From contig JBGQBO010000025.1 of the NCBI GenBank assembly GCA_041494885.1, forward strand, positions 1 to 64,000: DNA of 64,000 bases, written 5' to 3'. Position 1 is the first letter of the stretch. Each line of letters begins with the position of its first letter. Shown piece by piece: positions 37,041-45,770 of this stretch. This DNA is from JAIQFV01 sp041494885. Lineage in GTDB: Bacteria > Acidobacteriota > Terriglobia > JAIQFV01. The translations under genes and the position numbers were made by a program. Below the pieces are notes generated by a model, which was not told where the DNA came from, did no database searches, and saw only the letters and a list, made by a program, of their open reading frames with translations.

Positions 37041-38597
37041 ATGAACAATCCGAATAGCGTTCGAATCCAATTCACTGTCAATGGCAAACTCGAGGATTTG
37101 CCGATGGACCCGTCCCTGCGTCTGCTTGATGTGTTGCGTGAGCAGTTGCGGCTGACGGGGACCAAGGAAGGCTGTGGTAAGGGGGAATGCGGTGCTTGCA
37201 CGGTCATCATGGATGGTCGAACCGTGGATTCCTGTTTAGTTATGGCATACCAGGCCGACGGCAGTGAAATATGGACCATCGAAGGATTGCCTCGACTGTG
37301 GCAAAGACAATGCAGTCCGGGTCGCTCCAAAACCGCCGGCTCCGTGGAAGACCCCGCGCGCGATCTTCATCCTCTCCAGCAGGCCTTTGTTCATTGTGGC
37401 TCGTCGCAATGCGGGATTTGCATCCCGGGAATGATCATGTCAGCGGCCGATCTCCTGGCACGTTTCCCCGATCCGTCGCAGGAGCAGATTCGTTATGGAC
37501 TTGCGGGTAACCTGTGCCGCTGCACCGGCTATGTCAAGATTTTCGAGGCGGTGAAGAAGGCAGCCCGGGTAACGAGAAAAGTAGCGAGATCATCCATGAA
37601 AGCAGGGCTCCGAGCCCGACCCAATCCCCTCCCCCTCACGCCAGATCAACACTCCAGGAGCAATGCCACAAACCCTCATATCACGACCACCCTGAAAGGG
37701 GCTTTGAAAATCCTGGCTGGAAACTTGCGGCCCGCCTTTCGCCAGTTGGCGGGAGGAACCGATGCCCTTGTCCGCGCGAAAGACGGGATCGGCTCCCCAG
37801 CTCAGATGTTTGACCTCTTCAGGATCAAAGAACTTCACGGAATCCAAGAACTGAAATCCAAACCGGGGCCGCAATCCGGGGATCAAGCAGCACCGGTAGG
37901 GGAAATCCGGATCGGCTCCGCAACTACCTTCACCGAGGTCCTGGAGTCTCCTCTCCTCAGAAGATATGCCCCTGCATTAATCCAAGCCTGCGCCGTCATC
38001 GGGGGCCCGCAGATTCGTAATCGGGGTACGCTGGGAGGAAATTTCGCCAATGCTTCCCCCGCGGCTGATTCCGTTCCTGCCCTGATGTCGTTAGGCGCTA
38101 TCCTGGAGATTGCTTCTCTAAGAAAAAGGCGCCTGGTGCCCGCCGTGAAGTTCTTCGTGGGCCCGGGCAAGACCGTTTTGAAGCGCGATGAGTTGATCGT
38201 TGGTTTTCGATTCCCCAGGTTTAAAAATGTCGTTGGATGCTATCTGCGCCTCGGTCAACGACAGGCGCAAGCCATTTCCAAAGTGGACATTGCGGTCACT
38301 GCGGTGCCCGGAATTCGGAAGCGCACCCCTGGCGCAATGGCCCAACGATCCTTCAAGTATCTAGGCATTTGTGTTGGATCCGTAGCGCCCACGGTCTTTC
38401 GTGCCGTCCGGACGGAGAAGATCCTTATGCAATCTCCATTGACGGCGAAGCTGCTCGAACGGGCCAAGGAGGCCATCAAGAAGGAAGTGAAACCGATTGA
38501 TGACATCCGTTCTTCGGCCGAATACCGTTGCGAGATGAGCGCGCTGCTCCTCGAACGCGCCCTGAAAAAGATCGGTTGGGATCCCGGTTCCACTTGA
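37041..38597 (+). CDS. Fused 2Fe-2S and FAD subunit of xanthine-dehydrogenase-family hydroxylase (set 1)
   Basis: 518 residues. The N-terminal half is a two-cluster iron-sulfur subunit: plant-type cluster CGKGECGACTVIMDG and the second cluster in CGICIPGMIMS ... GNLCRCTGY. The C-terminal half is a CO-dehydrogenase-flavoprotein-type FAD domain with LAGGTDALVRAK, IGSATTFTEV and RNRGTLGGNFANASPAAD. A Pro/Ser-rich linker (about 180-210) joins them. In many bacteria these are two genes; here they are fused, whereas set 2 at 61-63 kb is split. It should pass electrons from the Mo subunit encoded just upstream to FAD and an acceptor. Confidence 0.9.
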   Translation: MNNPNSVRIQFTVNGKLEDLPMDPSLRLLDVLREQLRLTGTKEGCGKGECGACTVIMDGRTVDSCLVMAYQADGSEIWTIEGLPRLWQRQCSPGRSKTAGSVEDPARDLHPLQQAFVHCGSSQCGICIPGMIMSAADLLARFPDPSQEQIRYGLAGNLCRCTGYVKIFEAVKKAARVTRKVARSSMKAGLRARPNPLPLTPDQHSRSNATNPHITTTLKGALKILAGNLRPAFRQLAGGTDALVRAKDGIGSPAQMFDLFRIKELHGIQELKSKPGPQSGDQAAPVGEIRIGSATTFTEVLESPLLRRYAPALIQACAVIGGPQIRNRGTLGGNFANASPAADSVPALMSLGAILEIASLRKRRLVPAVKFFVGPGKTVLKRDELIVGFRFPRFKNVVGCYLRLGQRQAQAISKVDIAVTAVPGIRKRTPGAMAQRSFKYLGICVGSVAPTVFRAVRTEKILMQSPLTAKLLERAKEAIKKEVKPIDDIRSSAEYRCEMSALLLERALKKIGWDPGST

Positions 38598-38698
38598 TCG
38601 AGTGGAAAAACAGAACTTCAATCCCGTGGGGTTTGGTCTGGCTTCTGCCGCCAGAGTTCTGTATTGTAAGGGCCGAATTCTAATACCTTCTCCATACC

Positions 38699-40036
38699 AT
38701 GAGCCCTATTCTTCTGAAGAATGCAATCCTGATTGAACTTGAGCCGGTGAGCCTCGAAAAAGCGGATCTTCGACTGAGCCAGGGAAAGATTGCCGCGCGC
38801 GCCAAGAATCTGAGAAAGAAACCCTCTGAAACAGTCCTGGATCTGGATGGAAAGGTCGTTCTGCCTGGTTGGGTTTGTGCTCACACCCATCTATACTCGG
38901 CATTGTCGCGGGGGATGCCGCCGCCGGAACGCCCGCCAAGGGACTTTCTGGACATTCTGAAAAAAATCTGGTGGCGGATCGACTGGGCGCACAATGAGGA
39001 GTCGATTTACTACTCTGCACTTGTGGGAGCCATGGAGGCGGCTCGTTGTGGAACCACACTGCTGATCGATCACCACGCTTCACCTTCCGTCATCAAGGGC
39101 TCCCTCAAGATTATCCGCCGCGCCGTGCAAAAGGTGGGGCTTCGCGGCATTCTTTGCTACGAGGTGACGGATCGGGGCGGCATGGTCGAACGTGACCATG
39201 GGATGGAAGAGAATGTCGATTTTATCTCCGCGCATCAGACCCACTCGCATTTCCGGGGATTGTTTGGCGCCCATGCATCGTTCACTCTAAAGAATGATTC
39301 CCTACGTGCGTGTGCCCGCCTGGCCAATGAACTTCATTCGGGGCTTCACATCCATGTCGCCGAAGATCGGTTTGACGCCCTGCAGGCGCGAGCCGAATAC
39401 TCTCAAGCGGTTATCGAACGAATCGAGTCCTTCGAGGGTCTCAACTCCAAGAGCCTCCTTGCCCATGGAACCCATCTGACCTCTGCAGAGATCGAACGGG
39501 TGAACCAGGCACGGGCATGGTTGGTGCACAATCCCCGCTCGAATATGAATAACTCGGTCGGTTATGCCGCCCCGGCCCGGTTCGGTGAACGCGTCGCTCT
39601 AGGGACAGATGGAATTACTTCAAATATGTTCGACGAAGCCAAGTTCGCTTTTTTCAAATGGCGCGACTCCGCCTACCAGGACGACCCCCCGAAAGGTGCG
39701 AACGGCGAGGGTCCCTCCGCGCCGAAACTCGACGTCGTGGCACTGCTTGCCAATGGTCACCGTCTGGCTTCAGAGATTTTTGGCTTGAATTTCGGAACGC
39801 TTCAGCCAGGATCAGAGGCCGATCTCATCATCCTGGATTATCCTTCCCCCACCCCCATGACCCGGGAGAACTTTGCAGGCCATCTCCTTTTTGGTATGGA
39901 CGCCTCTCACGTAGAGAGCGTCATGGTCGCTGGCAGGTTTGTTGTTAAGGATCGGCAATTCCCCCATCTTGACATCCCTTCAATCTATCAGAAGTCATCC
40001 ATCCTGGCACGCCACCTCTGGGACCGCGCATTCTAG
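38699..40036 (+). CDS. SsnA-like amidohydrolase
   Basis: 445-residue metal-dependent hydrolase of the SsnA/guanine-deaminase-like group. Metal site: CAHTHLYSALSRGMPPPE (HxH), then LHIHVAED, LAHGTHL and LGTDGITSNMF. SsnA-type proteins are part of the anaerobic uric-acid gene set in gut bacteria, next to xdh and ygfK genes, which fits the surroundings. The product is probably a deaminase or ring hydrolase acting on a purine derivative; the precise reaction is not established. The ATG has only a weak RBS. It follows the FeS/FAD gene by 100 bases. Confidence 0.85.
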   Translation: MSPILLKNAILIELEPVSLEKADLRLSQGKIAARAKNLRKKPSETVLDLDGKVVLPGWVCAHTHLYSALSRGMPPPERPPRDFLDILKKIWWRIDWAHNEESIYYSALVGAMEAARCGTTLLIDHHASPSVIKGSLKIIRRAVQKVGLRGILCYEVTDRGGMVERDHGMEENVDFISAHQTHSHFRGLFGAHASFTLKNDSLRACARLANELHSGLHIHVAEDRFDALQARAEYSQAVIERIESFEGLNSKSLLAHGTHLTSAEIERVNQARAWLVHNPRSNMNNSVGYAAPARFGERVALGTDGITSNMFDEAKFAFFKWRDSAYQDDPPKGANGEGPSAPKLDVVALLANGHRLASEIFGLNFGTLQPGSEADLIILDYPSPTPMTRENFAGHLLFGMDASHVESVMVAGRFVVKDRQFPHLDIPSIYQKSSILARHLWDRAF

Positions 40037-40614
40037 AAAACTAATATTATCAACAACTTATACTATTAATAACGTGTGCATTTCGTGAGGAAAAACTGCC
40101 AATTTCGTGTCGTTTTTTGTTGATTTCTGGTAATATCCTAGAAATTAAACTCTCGAATAAAGCCTATGATTTGACCTCAGACCTTTTTTTGAGTATTATT
40201 TATAGGCGGATAAGACGGTTTGGTGGAAGCGCTTAGATCTTTAGCAGTAAATCTCTTTTATCTCTTTTTCGGCAGATCTGGAGTGCCCGACATAATTTCT
40301 TACCGATAGGACCCCGATCTTGGTGGTTATTAAAGTCCCGGATTGTTCTCAATGCTTGAATAGGGACTTTTAGAGACTGAAATCAGGTTGGAGCCCTCGC
40401 GAGTACCATAGAAAGAAGTCTTCATATGAACAAGCTTTCCCGAGGCCAGAGTGCCAATTGTGGACCATTCTACATTATTGTTGTTGAGCCGTTCATTGTC
40501 GATCATCACACCGGCTTCGAGTAATTAAGACCCTCTCCTTCTAGTTTTCAATTCTATTCAACTTCCACTGAATATTCGCGGAACTCATCTCTATCTATGT
40601 TTTCTGGAGGACTT
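40037..40614. other. AT-rich intergenic region before the aminotransferase
   Basis: About 580 bases clearly richer in A and T than the neighbours. No known gene. One candidate micro-ORF lies at 40426-40524. A TTTATAGGCGG stretch near 40199-40209 and a TAATAT near 40133 could serve a promoter, but no clear -35/-10 pair is present. It may be a regulatory leader or imported or decayed DNA. Confidence 0.45.
40426..40524 (+). CDS. Candidate 32-residue small ORF
   Basis: ATG at 40426 with AAGAAG ten bases before it and stop at 40522. The translation starts MNKLSRGQSANCGPFY and then is hydrophobic (IIVVEPFIV), ending DHHTGFE. It matches nothing I recognise; it could be chance in an AT-rich spacer. 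Confidence 0.2.
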   Translation: MNKLSRGQSANCGPFYIIVVEPFIVDHHTGFE

Positions 40615-41922
40615 ATGCGAGTTAATATTGTAAAACGAGCCAAAAGATTGCTAACGCCTGCTCTTGGATGGGATACCGAACTCGTGGTTCGGCGAGCCCG
40701 TGGGGCTGAGGTCGAGACGAAAACAGGCAAGAAATATCTCGATTTCTCCTGTGGGACTGCCACCACCAATATTGGCCACTGCCACCCCAAAGTGATTTCA
40801 GCGGCCAAGCATCAGATGAACAATCTCATCCACGCGGGCGGTGTTTATTACTACGACAGTCTTGTAAAGGTGGCCGAAGAATTGAAGGTAATTACCCCCG
40901 GGGCGATCGACATGTTCTTCTTCTCCAATAGTGGCGCGGAAGCCATTGAAGGGGCCATGAAACTGGCCAAGAGCGTGACTCATCGTCCCGCTATTCTTAG
41001 TTTCCGCGGCGCCTTTCACGGAAGGACTCTGGGCTGTGTTTCAATCACCTCGTCCAACGTCAAGTACCGGAAGAACTACGAACCGCTGCTCCCTTCCGTT
41101 TATCGTGCCCCTTTTGCCAACTGCTATCGTTGCCCTTACGGACAGCATCGCGAGACATGCGCTTTTGAATGCATCCAGTTCATTCGCGACATTTTCAATC
41201 AGGAAGTACATCCGGAACAGACTGCAGCCATCGTCTTCGAGCCGGTGCAAGGTGAAGGCGGCTATATTGTTCCTCCCATAGAATTCATTCAATTTCTGCG
41301 AGACTTCAGCCGTGAACATGGCATTATGCTTATCGCAGATGAAGTTCAAACAGGCTTTGGTCGCACCGGGAAGTGGTTTGCGTGCGATCACTTTGGGGTT
41401 GAGCCCGACATCATCGTCATGGCGAAGGGCATTGCTTCGGGTTTCCCGCTCAGCGCCTTTGGGGCCCCCTCCAAGATCATGAAGCAGTGGGCGCCCGGAG
41501 CACATGGAACCACCTTTGGTGGTAATCCCGTCTCTTGTGCTGCCGCGGTGGCGACCATCAAGGCGATTCGGGACGAGAAGATGCTCGAGAATTGTCAGGA
41601 GCTGAGTAAAGAGGCGTTCTCACGGCTGAAGAAAATAAAGAACGGCAACCCCATCGTCGGGGACGTCCGTGGGCTGGGTTTCATGATCGGCATTGAGTTA
41701 GTCGATCGCAACGGGGATCCCAACGCTGAAGCGACCGAGAAGATCCTACAACATTGCCTGGATGCAGGATTGATCCTGATCAGCTGCGGGACCCATGGCA
41801 ACGTCATACGATTTATTCCGCCCATCAATATCACTCGGGAGCAACTGAATCGCGGGCTCGATATCCTGGATTCGGCCCTCCAGGCTGTGACTGAGGAGGA
41901 GTTTGAAGCCGTGCACGCCTAG
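40615..41922 (+). CDS. Class III aminotransferase (ornithine/GABA-type)
   Basis: PLP aminotransferase of 435 residues from ATG 40615, which has GGAGG five bases upstream; an ATG 18 bases earlier is less likely. Blocks: FSCGTATTNIGHCHPKV, FFSNSGAEAIEGAMKLA, FRGAFHGRTLG, LIADEVQTGFGRTGKWFA and IVMAKGIASGFPLSA with the PLP lysine. A cysteine-containing stretch YRCPYGQHRETCAFEC is typical of the archaeal/thermophile ornithine-aminotransferase and amino-acid-racemase branch. Its neighbours are ornithine carbamoyltransferase and carbamate kinase, so ornithine is an attractive substrate, but this is inference. Confidence 0.88.
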   Translation: MRVNIVKRAKRLLTPALGWDTELVVRRARGAEVETKTGKKYLDFSCGTATTNIGHCHPKVISAAKHQMNNLIHAGGVYYYDSLVKVAEELKVITPGAIDMFFFSNSGAEAIEGAMKLAKSVTHRPAILSFRGAFHGRTLGCVSITSSNVKYRKNYEPLLPSVYRAPFANCYRCPYGQHRETCAFECIQFIRDIFNQEVHPEQTAAIVFEPVQGEGGYIVPPIEFIQFLRDFSREHGIMLIADEVQTGFGRTGKWFACDHFGVEPDIIVMAKGIASGFPLSAFGAPSKIMKQWAPGAHGTTFGGNPVSCAAAVATIKAIRDEKMLENCQELSKEAFSRLKKIKNGNPIVGDVRGLGFMIGIELVDRNGDPNAEATEKILQHCLDAGLILISCGTHGNVIRFIPPINITREQLNRGLDILDSALQAVTEEEFEAVHA

Positions 41923-42161
41923 TCCTTCCGTTGTGTGCGACGGTACATTTGTCGCCGACTCGGCCGGGGAGGCCCCCGGTTGATTCGGACTGGCGATATA
42001 TTTGTAGGCCTCTACCAAGGGAAACATACACCCTTTTTACGGGCAAAGTAGATCATGGCCGCCGGTTTGTCCTGATCATTCGATGGGGGGGCCCCAGCTC
42101 TTTGTAAGGGGAGAAAACTAGCCCCAATGCACGAACCATTTCACTTTTTGCGAGGTCTTTT

Positions 42162-43472
42162 ATGGAACGAATGAGAACCCTGATCATGGGTGCTGCAGGG
42201 CGTGATTTTCACAACTTCAACGTCTGCTATCGAGATAACGAGGCGTATGAGGTCGTTGCCTTCACGGCCACCCAGATTCCAAATATTGACGGAAGAAAAT
42301 ATCCGGCCGAGTTGGCCGGCAAACTCTATCCAGAGGGAATCCCGATTTATCCCGAGCATGAACTCGAACGATTGATCTGCGCCCAAAAAATTCAGCAGGT
42401 GGTTTTTTCCTACAGTGATGTCACCCACTTGCACGTCATGCATATCGCGTCACGCGTCATCGCCGCAGGCGCCGATTTTCGACTGTTGGGCGCCGATCAG
42501 ACCATGTTGGAATCCAGAGTACCGGTCATTTCCGTGTGCGCGGTCCGAACCGGATGTGGAAAATCCCAAACGACCCGAAAGGTGTGCGACATACTTCAAC
42601 GACGGGGCCGCCGGGTCGTGGCCGTGCGTCATCCTATGCCTTATGGAGATCTCGTCAAGCAACGAGTTCAGCGTTTTGCCAAGGTGGAGGATCTCGACCT
42701 TCAAGAATGTACCATCGAGGAGCGGGAGGAATATGAGCCGCACATCGATCGAGGGGTGGTGGTTTACGCCGGCGTTGACTATGAGGCTATTCTGCGGGAA
42801 GCCGAGCAGGAGGCCGATGTTGTTGTTTGGGATGGCGGGAACAACGATCTTCCCTTCTACCGTGCCAAGATCGAAATTGTGGTGGTGGATCCGCACCGCC
42901 CGGGCCACGAAATTCTCTACCACCCGGGAGAGGCCAATCTCCTCCGGGCCCATGTCATCATTATCAACAAAATCCAGACCGCCAATGCCGCGGATATCGA
43001 GACAGTCCGCAGGAATATCCGACAGTTCAATCCCAAAGCAATGGTCATCGATGGTGCCTCTCCCATTGCGGTGCCCAATCCGGAGATCATTCTCGGCAAG
43101 CGAGTCCTGGTCATCGAGGATGGCCCCACTCTGACGCACGGCGAAATGACCTATGGCGCGGGAATTGTGGCAGCGGAGCGGTTTGGTGCGGGGACGATTG
43201 TGGACCCGAGACCCTATGTGGTCGGTTCGATTGCCGAGACCTTCCAAAAATACCCCAAGATAGGAACTCTACTCCCCGCGATGGGCTACGGGAAGAAACA
43301 GATCCGGGAGCTCGAGACAACAATCAATAAAGCCGACTGCGACCTGGTGCTGATCGCCACCCCCATCGATCTGGGCCGAATCCTGAAGATTAACAAACCC
43401 TCTATGCGGGTGACCTACGAATTGCAGGAGGTGGGAAAGCCGGATCTCGAGGAAGCGCTTAAGGGCATTTGA
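42162..43472 (+). CDS. Cyclic 2,3-diphosphoglycerate synthase-like P-loop protein
   Basis: 436 residues. The N-terminal Rossmann-like part starts TLIMGAAGRDFHNFN. A P-loop VRTGCGKSQTTRKV follows in the middle, then VVWDGGNNDLPFYR and HVIIINKIQTA. The sequence belongs to the family annotated as cyclic 2,3-diphosphoglycerate synthetase/GTPase. In methanogens cDPGS makes a thermolyte, but bacterial members commonly lie beside carbamate kinase and carbamoyltransferase genes, as here, so the real substrate may be a different acyl or carbamoyl phosphate. The function in bacteria is unproven. Confidence 0.75.
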   Translation: MERMRTLIMGAAGRDFHNFNVCYRDNEAYEVVAFTATQIPNIDGRKYPAELAGKLYPEGIPIYPEHELERLICAQKIQQVVFSYSDVTHLHVMHIASRVIAAGADFRLLGADQTMLESRVPVISVCAVRTGCGKSQTTRKVCDILQRRGRRVVAVRHPMPYGDLVKQRVQRFAKVEDLDLQECTIEEREEYEPHIDRGVVVYAGVDYEAILREAEQEADVVVWDGGNNDLPFYRAKIEIVVVDPHRPGHEILYHPGEANLLRAHVIIINKIQTANAADIETVRRNIRQFNPKAMVIDGASPIAVPNPEIILGKRVLVIEDGPTLTHGEMTYGAGIVAAERFGAGTIVDPRPYVVGSIAETFQKYPKIGTLLPAMGYGKKQIRELETTINKADCDLVLIATPIDLGRILKINKPSMRVTYELQEVGKPDLEEALKGI

Positions 43473-43604
43473 GCTGGTGACTCGACAACCAGGAGAAGGG
43501 CACAGGGATGCCCGGGATTGTGCTTCGATTCGCGCGGCTGGGTATTGTTTGTGCCTTTTGCTGTTTTTCTCAACTCATTCCTACCTCTCAGGAGAACTGA
43601 ACCC

Positions 43605-44528
43605 TTGAAACATACAGACTTCATCTCTCTTCATGACTACAGTACGCGAGAAATTGAACAATTATTGAGGCTGGCAACCCAGGTCAAGCGGACACCCCAT
43701 CGCTACGCGAATGCCCTCAAGGGTAAGACGCTCGTGATGATCTTCGAAAAGCAGTCGCTGCGGACGCGGGTGACCTTTGAGACCGGCATCTATCAGTTGG
43801 GCGGTCAGGGAATTTATCTGGCGCCCTCGGACATCAGTTTGCGGAAGCGGGAATCGGTGTATGACGTGGGCAAAAACCTGGAACGCTGGTGCAATGGCAT
43901 TATGATTCGAACCTTTGGGCATGATATCTGCACCGGACTGGCAGAAGCGGCTGCCATCCCCGTCATTAATGGACTGACGGATCTTGAACACCCTTGCCAG
44001 GCCCTCGCCGATTTTCTTACCATCCGGGAACACAAGCGGAAACTCAAGGGACTCAAGGTGGCATTCATCGGAGACGGCAACAACGTCGCGAATTCGCTGA
44101 TGCAGGCAGGGGCGAAGACCGGGGCGCACGTCTGGATCGCTTCGCCCAGGGGTTACGAACCCAGGCCCGAGATGGTGGAATTGGCCCGCCAGGACGGCCG
44201 CATTTCGAAACTCGGCTCAAAAATCATGACCACCAATGATCCATTTGAGGCCGCGCATGATGCGGATGTCATTTATACGGATGTGTGGGCTTCCATGGGG
44301 CAGGAGTTGGAGACCGACTTGCGCAAGAAGATCTTCTGGTCTTACCAGGTGAACAGTGAATTGATGGCCCATGCCAAGCCGGAAGCCATCTTCTTGCATT
44401 GCCTCCCGGCCCATCGGGGTGAAGAGGTCACGGACGAGGTGATCGATTCCCCTCAATCCGTGGTATTCGATGAAGCCGAGAATCGCCTTCATGCTCAGAA
44501 GGCGATCATGCTGATGCTCATGAAATAG
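43605..44528 (+). CDS. argF: Ornithine carbamoyltransferase
   Basis: 307 residues from a TTG at 43605, with CAGGAG ten bases upstream; the frame is open 29 codons earlier, but those are not family sequence. Carbamoyl-phosphate site SLRTRVTFE, HPCQALADF and the ornithine-binding HCLPAHRGEE identify an OTC rather than an ATCase. It can run in either direction: biosynthetic (citrulline formation) or catabolic (phosphorolysis of citrulline). The adjacent carbamate kinase makes a catabolic, ATP-yielding role likely. Confidence 0.93.
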   Translation: MKHTDFISLHDYSTREIEQLLRLATQVKRTPHRYANALKGKTLVMIFEKQSLRTRVTFETGIYQLGGQGIYLAPSDISLRKRESVYDVGKNLERWCNGIMIRTFGHDICTGLAEAAAIPVINGLTDLEHPCQALADFLTIREHKRKLKGLKVAFIGDGNNVANSLMQAGAKTGAHVWIASPRGYEPRPEMVELARQDGRISKLGSKIMTTNDPFEAAHDADVIYTDVWASMGQELETDLRKKIFWSYQVNSELMAHAKPEAIFLHCLPAHRGEEVTDEVIDSPQSVVFDEAENRLHAQKAIMLMLMK

Positions 44529-44690
44529 TTCCAAGTCCAAAGTTCAAGGTCCAAGGTCAGTGGATCCAAATCTCAAGGCTCTGAACCATAATCAAAAATC
44601 AATGAGGTTGGGATATCATCCCTTGGCATTCGAGTATTGAACTCCTGCGACTTTGGACTTTAGACTTTGGACGTTGGACTTTGGACTCTC
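44528..44690. mobile_element. TCCAAAG-type heptamer element between argF and the carbamate kinase gene
   Basis: Left array 44528-44577 (GTCCAAA-type units) and right array 44648-44690 (CTTTGGA-type, inverted) flank a core of ~70 bases. The grammar matches the TCAGCNN elements but with a different heptamer. It starts at the argF stop and ends about 17 bases before the kinase start. Confidence 0.6.
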
Positions 44691-44707
44691 AAGAGGACTG
44701 ATCACTT

Positions 44708-45649
44708 ATGACTCATCTGGCAGTCATCGCCATCGGAGGAAACTCCATCACCAAAGCGGGGCAGGTCGGTACCATCAAGGAGCAGTTTCAGAACGCCTCC
44801 GAGACCGCAGAGCATGTGGTAGAAATCATCGCTCGAGGCTGGGAGGTGGTCCTGACGCATGGGAACGGTCCACAGGTGGGGAATGTGTTGATGCGGGTGG
44901 AACTGGCCGCTTCTCAGATTTATACGCTCCCCCTGGACACCTGTGACAGCGACACCCAGGGCGGGATGGGCTACATGTTGCAGCAAGTTCTCGGAAACGC
45001 CCTGCGAAGACGCGGCATTACCAAATCCGTGGCCACCGTTATTACCCAGGTCCTGGTGGATGAAGCGGACCCGGCTTTTCAGAATCCCACTAAACCCATC
45101 GGCCCATTCTTTTCACAGGCGGAGGCCGAGCGACGAAAAGTAGATCGAGGATGGGACATTGTTGAAGACGTTGGCCGGGGGTGGCGGCGGGTCGTCGCTT
45201 CACCTCGACCCCTGGAGATTATCGAGGAGGATGTGATACGACGATGTCTCCAAAACGGCATCATCGTCATCGCCTGCGGAGGTGGAGGAATCCCGGTCGG
45301 GCGTTGCAATGGCGAACTGCATGGAGTTGAAGCCGTGATTGACAAAGACCGGGCCTCCGCACTTCTTGCGGAAAAAGTGGGGGCAGACCTTTTGTTGATC
45401 TCAACGGCCGTGGAAAAGGTGTCTCTGAATTACCACAAACCCAACGAACAAGCGATTGAAACGATGATGGCCTCTGAGGCGGAGAAGCATCTGGCCGAAG
45501 GCCAATTCCCTCCTGGCAGCATGGGGCCGAAAATCGAGTCGGCTATTCATTACCTCAGGCGGGGGGGAAAGCGTGTCATTATTACCTCCCCCGATAAACT
45601 GGGAAGAGCGCTCGAAGGCACAACCGGGACTCATATTGTCCCCGATTAA
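44708..45649 (+). CDS. arcC: Carbamate kinase
   Basis: 313 residues; transfers phosphate from carbamoyl phosphate to ADP, giving ATP, CO2 and ammonia in catabolism. Blocks: AIGGNSITKAG, LTHGNGPQVGNVL, a DTQGGMGYMLQQ segment, IIVIACGGGGIPV, EAVIDKDRASALLAEKV and the C-terminal RGGKRVIITSPD. It sits after OTC with a heptamer element in the gap and before the PduS-like gene, so the three may form one catabolic operon. Confidence 0.94.
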   Translation: MTHLAVIAIGGNSITKAGQVGTIKEQFQNASETAEHVVEIIARGWEVVLTHGNGPQVGNVLMRVELAASQIYTLPLDTCDSDTQGGMGYMLQQVLGNALRRRGITKSVATVITQVLVDEADPAFQNPTKPIGPFFSQAEAERRKVDRGWDIVEDVGRGWRRVVASPRPLEIIEEDVIRRCLQNGIIVIACGGGGIPVGRCNGELHGVEAVIDKDRASALLAEKVGADLLLISTAVEKVSLNYHKPNEQAIETMMASEAEKHLAEGQFPPGSMGPKIESAIHYLRRGGKRVIITSPDKLGRALEGTTGTHIVPD

Positions 45650-45770
45650 CTTTGGAACTTTAAGCTTCGAACCCCGGATTTGTTGACTCTCTCCCCCCAA
45701 TGCATTACAGTCTCCTTTCGCCTAAATCGAATTCTCCGCTGCGATTGCCTCATCCAAGATCGGACACGTT

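Noticed and set aside
42450..43247. 265-codon minus-strand ORF
   Set aside because: Shadow of the cDPGS-like gene, with an atypical His/Asn-rich translation.
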